A stretch of 64,000 nucleotides of DNA, from the NCBI GenBank assembly GCA_964626065.1, contig CAZVDE010000004.1:15740-79739 (forward strand), in the 5' to 3' direction. Shown piece by piece: positions 15,957-24,728 of the stretch. Position 1 is the first letter of the stretch; every line of letters begins with the position of its first letter. Origin of the DNA: UBA3910 sp964626065 (GTDB taxonomy: Bacteria > Bacillota > Limnochordia > Darwinibacteriales > Darwinibacteriaceae). Under the pieces are notes generated by a model. It saw only the letters and a program-made list of their open reading frames with translations, was not told where the DNA came from and searched no databases. A program made the translations under genes and the position numbers.

Positions 15957-17183
15957 CTAGAACTTACACTGCCATGATATGCCCAACGCCGGCGAGGTGC
16001 TAAAACCGGCCCCCATATTTCCCCGATCATACTCGCCCAATTCGAGCTGAACATGGCCTCGCGCAGCATTTCGCCGCAGCATTAGGGAATAATACAGTCG
16101 TTTCTTCAGCCAGTCATACTTGGCAATGATCCGCCCCTGCAGCCCCCGTTCAAATTTGATCTCCAGGCGGCCGATTCCATTCGGGCCGTCAAAACGAAGA
16201 CCGTACGCGATCATCCCTCGCTGCCCGTCATAACGGGCAGTGCCGTTGAGAACATCAAGTTGAATCGAACAAGCCTCCGCGACGCGGCGCAAGATCAAAG
16301 CCCGAGTGGGCTGCAGGCGTAGTTCCACGGACGCATCCTCACCTAAAGAAACACACTTCAGCGAAAACTGATCGTAGGTCCTAGTTTGGGCCAGATTGCT
16401 GTGGCGGCGCAAATTGAAGGACAGCCTAACCCCGCCGAAATCAGTGCCCGCCTCCACTCTCCAACCCCGGCGATCGGGCGTATACTTGTTACTTTTCGCA
16501 GCTAAACTTACGAAACCGGCTTCCACCCGCTGCCAGAAAAAGTTAAGAAAAGACCTGCCGGCGCCTACCCCGATCTCGGCGATAGATGCCCGGGACAAAT
16601 CCTGCCGCTGCTGCCAGCCTTGGCCCAGCACAGCCCGGAAAGTGCCCAAGTCAAGCAGGGCCTCCAGGGAGGCGGAACGGCCCACCACCGGGCCCCGGTG
16701 ATGCAGCTGCATGCCCCGCAGTACGAGCGGCCCCGCCCGAACGTAGTTTTCACAAAACCATAAGTCGGCTAATTCACCCGTTCTAAGAGGAACACTGCCC
16801 AACATTCCCAGCCGCACCTGATCAGCAGCGAGGATCAGCGCAGTTGTAGCCGGGCCCAAATTGTCTTTGTGCAGAACACGAAACAAATCTTGTGAAGTAT
16901 GGTGCGCTTTATTCTTTGTCCAATACAGGCTCAACCCGTTTTCGTCCGAAACACGCACCTGCCAATGGGGCTTAAAACTGACCCCGCCTGCTTCGAACAA
17001 AAAAGAACCGCCCCCCTGTGCGTCTAAATGCGCACCCTTATGGGCGGCGGCAAAAACAAGTTCCCGTTCTATGGCATGACGGTCCAGCCGGCCTTGATAG
17101 GAACCACTTATCTCAACGGCCTCTGCCACAAAATTCAGGCCCAAACTGAAAAGAAGGATGAAAAAAACTCCGCGCATGTACAA
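15957..17183 (-). CDS. Secreted protein of unknown family with beta-barrel-like pattern
   Basis: About 408 residues. It has a signal peptide (hydrophobic 5-17, cleavage likely after VAEA). No known family is recognised. From residue 20 to the end the sequence consists of short alternating polar/hydrophobic strands separated by turns, rich in Arg, Gly and Tyr, and it ends in an aromatic residue (SWQCKF). This is the pattern of outer-membrane beta-barrels. The start is either a TTG at 17183 or the ATG two codons later. It has its own TATAAT about 50 nt upstream. If it is a true porin-like barrel the organism would be a diderm spore former; a monoderm wall protein remains possible. Confidence 0.6.
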   Translation of the reverse strand: MYMRGVFFILLFSLGLNFVAEAVEISGSYQGRLDRHAIERELVFAAAHKGAHLDAQGGGSFLFEAGGVSFKPHWQVRVSDENGLSLYWTKNKAHHTSQDLFRVLHKDNLGPATTALILAADQVRLGMLGSVPLRTGELADLWFCENYVRAGPLVLRGMQLHHRGPVVGRSASLEALLDLGTFRAVLGQGWQQRQDLSRASIAEIGVGAGRSFLNFFWQRVEAGFVSLAAKSNKYTPDRRGWRVEAGTDFGGVRLSFNLRRHSNLAQTRTYDQFSLKCVSLGEDASVELRLQPTRALILRRVAEACSIQLDVLNGTARYDGQRGMIAYGLRFDGPNGIGRLEIKFERGLQGRIIAKYDWLKKRLYYSLMLRRNAARGHVQLELGEYDRGNMGAGFSTSPALGISWQCKF

Positions 17184-17246
17184 AAGAACATTCTCCTTTT
17201 GGACATCTCCCTGGGCGCGGAGCTAATTTGATTATAGCATATTTAT

Positions 17247-17612
17247 CTATTTCTTCCAAGCATAGCCTTCCCGCTCGGTCCGGCCCTGCTGACGGGCAAA
17301 GTTTTCCCCGTTCTTTGCCACATAAGCCCGGTACAACTCCTCAGGGCCGATACCGGCCTTGAGACACATGCTGACGAAAAAATGGAGTACATCAACAATT
17401 TCCTCTTTCAGCCGTTCCGAATCAATTTCTTTAGGATCCTTCCACCACTTAAAATTGACCTCATCGAGAACTTCCGCCAGTTCGGAAATGAGTGCCAAAA
17501 TTTCCTTCTGAATCCACACCTCTCGCGGAAACTCCAAACCCCTGTGTTCCACAACGGCCTGATCAAATTTCTCCTGCAGACGGAAAATCTCCTTCAGCAT
17601 ATCTTTTGACAT
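17247..17612 (-). CDS. dUTPase/MazG-like all-alpha NTP pyrophosphatase
   Basis: 121 residues. Two acidic helices carry the metal-binding signatures: EILALISELAEVLDE (about 33-47) with the EExxE-type pattern, and LKEEIVDVLHFFVSMCL (about 69-85). The arrangement resembles dimeric dUTPases (dUTPase_2) and MazG-type house-cleaning enzymes that hydrolyse nucleoside triphosphates. It overlaps the end of the M16 protease gene by 19 nt, with GGAGGG before the ATG. Substrate not predictable from sequence. Confidence 0.8.
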   Translation of the reverse strand: MSKDMLKEIFRLQEKFDQAVVEHRGLEFPREVWIQKEILALISELAEVLDEVNFKWWKDPKEIDSERLKEEIVDVLHFFVSMCLKAGIGPEELYRAYVAKNGENFARQQGRTEREGYAWKK

Positions 17613-18850
17613 CTAATGCCCTCCTTCAGCGACAATCCCGGCCCAAGCGCGATGGAACTGGAGGCTTGGGAGACAAATAGTTCTTCCGCGAGCAGAAGCA
17701 ACTCGTGGTACTGCACAGCGGCGATCTTTTCTAAAAACTGCTCCACTCCAAAGGAAACGGAATTATCCAATTCTGCCTTGGCCTGCCTAAACATGCGCGC
17801 TTCCGTGCTCTCTAAAGCCAGAAGGGCTGACCCTCGTAACTGGGCTTGGGCCCTGATAAACATGTCCCGCCTGATTTTTCCGGGAAGGTTCGCCAGCAAA
17901 TCCAAGAGCACATCCCATACCTGATTCCATTGATCGGGGCTGAATCCTGCATAAATGCCGTAATAACCCGCGTCACTATAGAGAGAAGAAAAGGAATAGG
18001 TGTTATATACTAGGCCGCGCTTTTCGCGCAGTTCTTGAAAAAGCAAAGAACTTGCGGCACCACCCAAAATAATATCGAGCAAATAAAGGGCGAAACGTCT
18101 CTCGTCTGTACGCGCAAATGCGGGGCCGCCCAAACAGAGGTGGATCTGCTCCGTATCTTTATCGTAAAACAACTGCCCGGGAAGGCCCAAAACGGGGGCG
18201 TCCAGCCGGGGTGCATCCTTCCGGGGCAAAGAGGCAAAGGCTGAGGCGAACTCATCCACAACTTGCCCATGGGAGATATTGCCCACCGCGGCGATCACTA
18301 GGCGTTTGGCTGTGTAATGATCCGCCATGAATGCCTCCGCATCTGCCTGCGTGAAGCCCCGCACCGTTTCGGCAGTGCCCAAAACACTGTTGCCCAGCGG
18401 GCTGGCGGGCCAAAGTTTTCCGGGCAGCAGATCTTGCACCTGATCTTCCGGGTCATCTTCATACATTTTTAATTCCTCTAAAACGACTTTGCGTTCTTTA
18501 ACAATCTCCCGCGGTTTAAACAAAGGGTGCAGCAGCATCTCCCGCAGCACATCGCTCGCCGCGGGCCAATGCTCGTCCAAAACTTTAAAATAAAAACACG
18601 TTCGTTCCCGGCCCGTAAAGGCATTAAAATAACTGCCCGATTGATCCATAATCTCCGCAATTTGCTGCGCAGAGTATTTTTCTGTGCTTTGAAACAGCAT
18701 ATGCTCAATAAAGTGGGCGAGGCCGCGCTGTTCAGGCCTTTCGTAGCGGCTGCCCACCGTAAACCATGCCCCCAAGGTAACTGAACGCACATGGGGTAAA
18801 TATTCGCTAATAATTCTCACGCCGTTTGGCAGAACTGTCCTTTCGTACAT
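17594..18850 (-). CDS. mlpA: M16-family zinc peptidase
   Basis: 418 residues from the ATG at 18850 (GGAGG 6 nt upstream; a TTG two codons earlier is less likely). The inverted zinc motif HFIEH is at residues 46-50 with the distal Glu expected near 122-127 (EELKMYE). The single 45-kDa chain with N- and C-terminal M16 domains matches the processing-peptidase-like YmxG/MlpA proteins found beside the dpa genes in Bacillus. Cytoplasmic, no signal peptide; substrates unknown. Confidence 0.92.
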   Translation of the reverse strand: MYERTVLPNGVRIISEYLPHVRSVTLGAWFTVGSRYERPEQRGLAHFIEHMLFQSTEKYSAQQIAEIMDQSGSYFNAFTGRERTCFYFKVLDEHWPAASDVLREMLLHPLFKPREIVKERKVVLEELKMYEDDPEDQVQDLLPGKLWPASPLGNSVLGTAETVRGFTQADAEAFMADHYTAKRLVIAAVGNISHGQVVDEFASAFASLPRKDAPRLDAPVLGLPGQLFYDKDTEQIHLCLGGPAFARTDERRFALYLLDIILGGAASSLLFQELREKRGLVYNTYSFSSLYSDAGYYGIYAGFSPDQWNQVWDVLLDLLANLPGKIRRDMFIRAQAQLRGSALLALESTEARMFRQAKAELDNSVSFGVEQFLEKIAAVQYHELLLLAEELFVSQASSSIALGPGLSLKEGIRCQKIC

Positions 18851-18965
18851 AAGCAACCTCCGGCACGGGCTTGCAAAGCTATCCAGCCCATGCTTTACTT
18901 ACCACTGAATTTACTCAATAAGTATGATACCATGAAATCACTATCTATGGGAAGGGGCGAATTAT

Positions 18966-20177
18966 GTGGGTAAAGCTGTAATTGTGGCCTTTTTATCTAT
19001 CCTGTTTTATTTAACAAATCTGCTTGGCGGCGGACAACAACAGCTGCCGCCCGTTAATGAGCCCGCGGTGCAGCACAGCTATGGTGTCCTGGGCCAACAG
19101 GCGATCGTTCTTCCTGAACGCGCCGTTTTACGGCACGCGCCCGACAGCCAAGGGGAAATTGTGGGAACGATCATGCAAAACGAGGCTGTGCTGATCCTAG
19201 ATGAGCGCGCCGGCTGGTATAAGATCAAGCCCGAATCGCAAACAGAAGGGTGGATCCCCAAATACGCGGTGGGCTTGACACAGGTTGAAAAATCAACTTC
19301 AGAGAAAATAATCTTAGGCTACTATTCGGGGGAACAACAGGCTTATGAAAGTCTGCTGGCGCAAAGCACACAGCTGACCGGGATTGCCCCGCTAAGATGG
19401 CGGCTTACCCAAGACGGTACAGTGCTGAACGAATTCGAACCGGAAAAAATCGGCCGTGGCCTTTATTTTGCGGGCAATCAAAAGTTGGGCACCTATGCCT
19501 ATCTAGGGCTGCCCCCTGATCCGGAGGCTTTTCTCGATCAAGATGTACTATGGGCGGATAGTTTTGCCGCTATTGAAAATGCAATCACGGAATGGGGTTT
19601 GAAGGGCGTTTTACTCGATTCAGGCGCCATAACACAGACAAGGTTATTTGACTTCGCTTCCGGCTTAAGGACCCATCTGAGAGAACAGGGCCTGCTCACA
19701 CTGCTCGCCCTAGAGTGGGAGCAAGAATTGGATTGGGCAGCGGCGGCAGAGGGGGCAGATCTAATCATCGTCAACACCGCGGATTTGACTGCCGCTGCCG
19801 CCGGGCCTCTGGCATCCACCGCTGATGTAAGGGAGATGCTGTCTTCGATTGTGCAGAAGACTGCGCCCGAAAAAATCATTCTTGGTTTGGCTAACGTTGG
19901 CTTGGATTGGCCCGAAACGGGGCAGCCTACCGTACTTTCCCACGGGGAGGTATTAGAACTGGCCGCCCGACGAGGCGCGGACATTAAATGGGATAACGCC
20001 AGCCAGACACCTTATTTTCGCTATGGAGCGGGACATGAAGTTTGGTTTGAAAATCGCTACAGTATCAAACACAAGTTAGAACTGGCGGCGGAATTCCGTT
20101 TGGCGGGCGTTGCTTTCATGCAATTCGGGTTGGAAGATCCTGATGTATGGAATGTGCTGGCCGAAACTTATAATTAA
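18966..20177 (+). CDS. SH3-domain protein with degenerate GH18-like domain
   Basis: 403 residues, GTG start at 18966 with GGAAGGGG upstream. N-terminal membrane/signal segment (4-20), bacterial SH3 domain (about 44-105, with LRHAPDSQGEIVGTI and AGWYKIK), then a TIM-barrel-like region ending in FRLAGVAFMQFGLEDPDVW, the hallmark of YaaH/SleL-type GH18 proteins. The catalytic DxxDxDxE motif is absent: the equivalent strand reads GLKGVLLDSGAI. It may be a non-catalytic wall- or cortex-binding protein. It is transcribed opposite to its neighbours and converges with a deacetylase gene, sharing 4 bp at the ends. Confidence 0.75.
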   Translation: MGKAVIVAFLSILFYLTNLLGGGQQQLPPVNEPAVQHSYGVLGQQAIVLPERAVLRHAPDSQGEIVGTIMQNEAVLILDERAGWYKIKPESQTEGWIPKYAVGLTQVEKSTSEKIILGYYSGEQQAYESLLAQSTQLTGIAPLRWRLTQDGTVLNEFEPEKIGRGLYFAGNQKLGTYAYLGLPPDPEAFLDQDVLWADSFAAIENAITEWGLKGVLLDSGAITQTRLFDFASGLRTHLREQGLLTLLALEWEQELDWAAAAEGADLIIVNTADLTAAAAGPLASTADVREMLSSIVQKTAPEKIILGLANVGLDWPETGQPTVLSHGEVLELAARRGADIKWDNASQTPYFRYGAGHEVWFENRYSIKHKLELAAEFRLAGVAFMQFGLEDPDVWNVLAETYN

Positions 20178-21142
20178 TCCGCTAAAAGTTCGCTTACCGT
20201 AACGCAGACAAAACCACGGTTAGAGAGGTGATCGAGTATTACCGGCAGGGCCTCCAATGTTGGTTTGGTGGGATGCATGAGTACTAAGGAGCCATTATTA
20301 ATCTTGCCAATCACCCTATCAATGATCACAGTAGGAGCGGGACGCTGCCAATCTACCGTGTCAACCGTCCACAGGACCGTTTTATAACCTAATTCGGCCG
20401 CCACGGCAATCGTCTGCTTATTGAAATCGCCCGCGGGTGGTGCAAAAATTTGTGGTTTCTGCCCGGTGGCCATTAAAATGGCGTCTTCCCCTTCCTGAAT
20501 AAGGCGGGCAACTTCGCCGCGGCTCATCTGGCTGGCCATGCCATGCCAGCCGCCGTGATTGCCCATTTCGTGACCGGCCGCGGCGATCGATTTAGCTAGT
20601 TCAGGCGTTTGCGCGGCCCACCTTCCGGTGGGGAACCAAGTCGCTAAGACACCGAAATCAGCGAAAACATCCAGCATGGGCCGGATAAACTCGTTACCCC
20701 AATCCACGTTGACCATCAGGGCAACTTTGGGCTCACTGGTGGGCCCCCGGTAATAGGGTTGAAAATGGGCGCTGGTAATAGAGGGTAGGACTTCAAGGGT
20801 GATCAACCCCAGCTCTGTTTTCGCCTCCGCACCAAGTAGGGCTTTCACGGTAGACTGCACATCCACAACTAGGCCTACCACCTCGGAGCGCACTGTACCG
20901 CTCTGCCAATCCCAACTGGCGTTGCTCGCCTCCACCTGATATGCCTCGGCTAACCCCGCAACCACATCGTAAAGTTCTTGTTCCAAAAGCCCGCCAACGG
21001 CATGGCCTTCTAACGTTACCCCTGTCTTTACCCCCCGCAGCTGTCGGTGGCAGCGCAAAAAAAGACCGGGGCCGAAAAACGCTAAAACGATGGCTAAGGC
21101 AATAAGCGCCCCGAGCAGCAGCCCGCGCTTAGTTATAATCAC
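20174..21142 (-). CDS. Polysaccharide deacetylase family protein (divergent)
   Basis: 322 residues with an N-terminal membrane anchor (about 8-27). The NodB-like domain occupies roughly 135-320: VALMVNVDWGNE in place of the usual TFDDGP, GHEMGNHGGWH for the metal-binding HxxxH (spacing H-GGW-H), and IFAPPAGDFNKQT for the RxPxG motif. Several consensus residues are altered, so activity is uncertain. It begins two nt after the neighbouring deacetylase gene and is coupled to it. One of the pair corresponds by position to Bacillus ylxY. Confidence 0.8.
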   Translation of the reverse strand: MIITKRGLLLGALIALAIVLAFFGPGLFLRCHRQLRGVKTGVTLEGHAVGGLLEQELYDVVAGLAEAYQVEASNASWDWQSGTVRSEVVGLVVDVQSTVKALLGAEAKTELGLITLEVLPSITSAHFQPYYRGPTSEPKVALMVNVDWGNEFIRPMLDVFADFGVLATWFPTGRWAAQTPELAKSIAAAGHEMGNHGGWHGMASQMSRGEVARLIQEGEDAILMATGQKPQIFAPPAGDFNKQTIAVAAELGYKTVLWTVDTVDWQRPAPTVIIDRVIGKINNGSLVLMHPTKPTLEALPVILDHLSNRGFVCVTVSELLAD

Positions 21143-21144
21143 GC

Positions 21145-21915
21145 CTAACGACCCCCTTTGCCCCGATGCTGCACACCGGCGTGATCAATATAATAATCAT
21201 CTTTGAAGATCAGCTCCGAAACCGGAAGTATGCTGTAGCCGGCCTGTTTTAGATCGGGAATGATACGCCTGATCGCGCCGGGCGTACCCGGGCCGGCATT
21301 ATGGAATAAAACGATGGAACCCGGTTTAATCTCGCGCATCACCCGGTCGTAAATCTGGCCGCTGCTTAGATTCTTCCAATCCAAGGAGTCCACAGACCAC
21401 TGCACAGGATAATAACCGAGGGCGGTTGCGGTAGAAAGAACGCGGTTATTGTATTCTCCGAAGGGGGGGCGAAAAACTATTGTCCGTTTACCGGTTAAAT
21501 CCCGAATCATCTCATCAAGTTTTCCCAATTCATAACCGATTCCTTTTTCATCCAAGCTGTTCATGTGGGGATGGGAATAACTATGATTGCCTATTTCATG
21601 TCCCGCGGCCGCGATTTTCACTACATATTCGGGATATTTATCGACCCATTGGCCCGCCAAAAAGAAAGTGGTTTTGATTCCGTGGGTGGCTAGAATCTCC
21701 AAAATCTCATCGGTCAACTCCGTACCCCATGTGGCATCGAAGGAAATGGCCACCTGTTTTTGATCCGTCCGCACCTCATAAATGGGAACAAGCCTTGCTC
21801 GAGACGTGACCGCAACGATCAAGGGGGTCCGAACTTGAGGCAGCAGGCTGAGAAAGGCAATAATCAATAGGACGGTAACGCACCACCATTTCACCTTAAA
21901 GACGAATACACGCAT
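21145..21915 (-). CDS. Polysaccharide deacetylase, YlxY/PdaB type
   Basis: 256 residues. An N-terminal membrane anchor (about 8-28) is followed by a NodB domain: AISFDATWG (second Asp of the usual DD pair replaced by Ala, as is common in the spore PdaB/YlxY group), GHEIGNHSYSHPH for zinc binding, and FRPPFGEYN. Probably acts on peptidoglycan or cortex in the outer compartment. Gene order deacetylase-M16 protease-ymxH-dpaA parallels ylxY-mlpA-ymxH-spoVFA. Confidence 0.88.
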   Translation of the reverse strand: MRVFVFKVKWWCVTVLLIIAFLSLLPQVRTPLIVAVTSRARLVPIYEVRTDQKQVAISFDATWGTELTDEILEILATHGIKTTFFLAGQWVDKYPEYVVKIAAAGHEIGNHSYSHPHMNSLDEKGIGYELGKLDEMIRDLTGKRTIVFRPPFGEYNNRVLSTATALGYYPVQWSVDSLDWKNLSSGQIYDRVMREIKPGSIVLFHNAGPGTPGAIRRIIPDLKQAGYSILPVSELIFKDDYYIDHAGVQHRGKGGR

Positions 21916-21944
21916 CTTATCACCCCTCGTGTATTCATATTCAC

Positions 21945-22559
21945 TTAGAGGGCGAAGTTATGATTACCAATCCTTTTTATAACCGGCTTTGTTGCCCAAT
22001 AATCCATCGCTTGGGAAGTGGAGGGATTATAAAAATAAAGAGCACCGCCGGTGGGGTCTTCGCCTAATAAAGCGCGCACTACCGCCTCTTCGCAGCTTCC
22101 CGAGGCGGTCTTGGGCAAGAGGCCCAATTCCATCGGGGTAAACTGACCCGGCTCGTGGATGACATCCCATACGGTATCGGGAAAAGTGCGGCTGCGCACC
22201 CGATTTAAGACCACCGCGGCCACCGCGATTTGGCCCTCGGGCGGTTCACCCCGCGCCTCCGCATAGACCAGCCTGGCAAGTAGTTCTTTCTCCTTAGCCG
22301 TCACCTCATAAACGGTGCCGTCCCAGCGTATGATGTTCGGTGTGATGTGGGAGGGCAGCCGCAGCACGGTGCCAATCTGCAGACTGCCGGGATCTTTGAT
22401 TTTGTTCAGATTCGCAAGTTCCTGCCAGGAAATATCATACAGAAGGGAAATATCATAAAGCGTATCCCCCGGCCGCACAACGTGGGTTGGGTGGGGATCG
22501 GCGTGGGCCAATGAAAAAAACAAGAGCAAAAACCCCAGTATGACAAAAATATTACGCAT
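21945..22559 (-). CDS. LysM plus SleB-type cell wall hydrolase
   Basis: 204 residues from the ATG at 22559 (GGAGAGG upstream; an in-frame ATG at 22574 lacks a site). Signal peptide (about 1-20), one LysM domain (HVVRPGDTLYDISLLYDIS, about 25-70) and a hydrolase_2 domain (LLARLVYAEARGEP to the end, about 95-204). SleB-type enzymes are lytic transglycosylases with the catalytic Glu in the YAEARGE stretch. Likely role in spore cortex or cell-wall turnover. Confidence 0.9.
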   Translation of the reverse strand: MRNIFVILGFLLLFFSLAHADPHPTHVVRPGDTLYDISLLYDISWQELANLNKIKDPGSLQIGTVLRLPSHITPNIIRWDGTVYEVTAKEKELLARLVYAEARGEPPEGQIAVAAVVLNRVRSRTFPDTVWDVIHEPGQFTPMELGLLPKTASGSCEEAVVRALLGEDPTGGALYFYNPSTSQAMDYWATKPVIKRIGNHNFAL

Positions 22560-22621
22560 ATTCCTCTCCCCCATGTTTTTCGGAAATCACTCTATTTTTC
22601 CACGTCAAGGGTGATTTTCCT

Positions 22622-23386
22622 TCAACGGCCCAAACGATCCAGAAAATTCAACACTTTATTCCCGGCTATTACTTCGGAAAAGGACACTTTTTCGGCGCTG
22701 CAGTTTAAAGCGGCTAAGGCGGCCGCGGCGAGAAACTTAGCTAATGGGGGCAGGGCCACCGCGGCGGCAAGGCCCAGCATGGCACCGAGCGTATTAGATC
22801 CGGTGTCCCCTAACGCCGCCTTTTCCTTAAGATCCCAGGGCAGATACCCCAGTACCGCGCCCGTAAGCCACAGCAGCGGAGTCGAAGCACCCGCGCCGCA
22901 AACTAACAGGATCAGGCTGAGAACCACAAAACCTTTGCCCGCCCGCCCGGGACGTAGGTCGAGCAGATTAAAAAAGTTGGCTCCCAAAGAGATCAACAAC
23001 ACGTCCACGGCAAACCCCCACCAGCCCGAGGCAATATGAAAGCTCGCCGCGCCGGCAACCAGTATGCCTCCCACCGCTTTCACAACCCCGGTCGATAGGC
23101 GTCCCGGCGTAAAGTGGCCCCGGAAACCTTTCACTCCGTCGCCCAGAAAATCATCAAGCAATCCCAAAATCACGAACATGAGCATTACCGCCAGAAACAA
23201 TGGCCCATACTGCTGCCCGGTCAGATCAAAAAGGAGTGCCAATGCGGTGGGAAAAACAAAAGCGAGGCCTAAGCCGGAAGCAACGGGCACACCGCGGTAA
23301 TTTTTCTCTTCCCTGCCATGCCACAGGGGCAGCAGAATGGGGACAAAAAAATAAGCGGCCGCCATGAGCGCCAAGGGTATCAGCAC
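22622..23386 (-). CDS. MraY-like phospho-sugar transferase (short)
   Basis: 254 residues and about eight membrane segments, shorter than MraY (about 320). Motifs of the polyprenyl-phosphate phospho-N-acetylhexosamine transferase family are present: LGLLDDFLGD near residue 91, ANFFNLLDLRPGRAGKG near 133-149 and LGDTGSNTLGAMLG near 190. The substrate is unknown. The gene overlaps the GT2 gene by 7 nt, suggesting a common lipid-linked glycan pathway. Confidence 0.82.
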   Translation of the reverse strand: MLIPLALMAAAYFFVPILLPLWHGREEKNYRGVPVASGLGLAFVFPTALALLFDLTGQQYGPLFLAVMLMFVILGLLDDFLGDGVKGFRGHFTPGRLSTGVVKAVGGILVAGAASFHIASGWWGFAVDVLLISLGANFFNLLDLRPGRAGKGFVVLSLILLVCGAGASTPLLWLTGAVLGYLPWDLKEKAALGDTGSNTLGAMLGLAAAVALPPLAKFLAAAALAALNCSAEKVSFSEVIAGNKVLNFLDRLGR

Positions 23387-24078
23387 CGCTTAATCCATCC
23401 TTTCTGCAGGCAGGCCCAAAAAGCCCGTAAAACGTGAACAAACTGCCTGCCGCGGTGGGCCATACCCGTCAAACCCCGTCCATAGGCCCTATGCGTCATG
23501 GGAAGGGGGATCTCCTGCAGGCGGAACCCATGGTGCAGAGCACCGACGGTCAAGCCGATTTCCACGCCAAAACCGGGCAAGAAACCACCCAGTTTGTCCA
23601 GCACCTCTTTTCTTATGGCCCTCTGCCCGGACAGGGGGCTTGAAGGTTTGACCCCGGTCAGAAGCCAAACTGTAAAGGAGGCAAACCGGCGCACACAGCC
23701 AAAACCCATCGCTTTATCCCCGCTTCCCTGCCGCGGGCCAAAACGGGCAATGGTCATATCCGCCCTGTCTTCTAAAACGGGCGGCAGCAAGTTCGCGGCG
23801 TAGTGGGCGGTTTGGCCCAAATCACCATCGAGCAGAAGATAGACGTCCGCCTCCGTTTTTGACCATCCCGCGTTTAAAGCACTGCCCTTGCCCCTGTTTA
23901 CCGGTAAATCGAGTAGCGTCACACCTTGTATCTCGCCAACATACTCAGCTGTCCTATCGCTGGAACCATCGTTAATGACCACAATTTCGTTCAGCTGTTG
24001 ACAACTTAAGAGGGCGGCCACGGTTTCTCTAATTGCCCCTTCTTCATTGTAAGCGGGAATAAGAGCCGCCACTTTCAC
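23380..24078 (-). CDS. Family 2 glycosyltransferase
   Basis: 232 residues. GT2 fold with AALIPAYNEEGAIRETV at the start, the nucleotide-sugar-binding VVINDGSSDRT and the DXD-type LLLDGDLGQ (about residue 82). No membrane helices are obvious, so it is cytoplasmic or peripheral. It overlaps both neighbours by a few bases, so it belongs to a tightly packed steA-mctB-GT2-mraY-like operon. Acceptor unknown. Confidence 0.87.
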   Translation of the reverse strand: MKVAALIPAYNEEGAIRETVAALLSCQQLNEIVVINDGSSDRTAEYVGEIQGVTLLDLPVNRGKGSALNAGWSKTEADVYLLLDGDLGQTAHYAANLLPPVLEDRADMTIARFGPRQGSGDKAMGFGCVRRFASFTVWLLTGVKPSSPLSGQRAIRKEVLDKLGGFLPGFGVEIGLTVGALHHGFRLQEIPLPMTHRAYGRGLTGMAHRGRQFVHVLRAFWACLQKGWIKRC

Positions 24079-24728
24079 GGAAATAGTGCCTCAGCAACCT
24101 GCGGCAGGCCGTAATCACCTTCACTTTTGGAAGACAAGCCCAAAACCAAGGCGATTTCTCCTAAGATTGTATCCACCGCCCCCACCCTCAGTCCGCCCGC
24201 GAAATCAGCTCTTGCCGGTTGTTCCGCCTCGCCCCACACAAAGGCTAAGCTTGCTCCTTGTTCTTTGAGCCGGCGCAGCACCGGCGAGTAAGAATCTTTG
24301 CCGCCGTCACCGTCGAGCCAAAAAACGAAAAACTCGCCCGTTTCCGCCTCTAGTCCGGCCAGTCCACTGCTTTTGATGCTTTTTAGCTCGGCACCCGCCA
24401 AACGCAATGAAGTTTCCAAGCGATCCAAGGCGGGACGCTTAGCGCCATCTTCCGTTACCACCACGACCGTTTCGGCCTGCAAACGCCCGGGCAAAACAGC
24501 ATCCCGTAGCTCCAGCCAAGCAGACTCGGATCGTTTCAACTGGCCCTGCAGCTGTTTGAGGCTGGCCTGAGCGGCAGAAAAACGTTCTTCCATGCTTGAG
24601 ATCAAAAGGCCCTGTTCTTCAACCAAAGCGCTATCTTGAAACAGCGCTCCCCCAATCAAGATCCCCAATACTAAGCTAAAAAACACCGCTAACAGCGAGG
24701 CCAGATGATAACGAAAACCAAAATTCAC
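24075..24728 (-). CDS. MctB-like protein (copper transporter family, DUF3186)
   Basis: 217 residues from the GTG at 24728, which overlaps the last base of the steA stop codon. The product starts VNFGFRYHLASLLAVFFSLVLG, the conserved MctB N-terminus with one membrane helix. A coiled coil (about 35-70, LISSMEERFSAAQASLKQL) and an alpha/beta domain follow. In Actinobacteria, MctB is an outer-membrane copper protein next to SteA. Its role in Bacillota is unknown, and the steA pairing suggests an envelope or division function rather than copper. Confidence 0.8.
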   Translation of the reverse strand: MNFGFRYHLASLLAVFFSLVLGILIGGALFQDSALVEEQGLLISSMEERFSAAQASLKQLQGQLKRSESAWLELRDAVLPGRLQAETVVVVTEDGAKRPALDRLETSLRLAGAELKSIKSSGLAGLEAETGEFFVFWLDGDGGKDSYSPVLRRLKEQGASLAFVWGEAEQPARADFAGGLRVGAVDTILGEIALVLGLSSKSEGDYGLPQVAEALFP

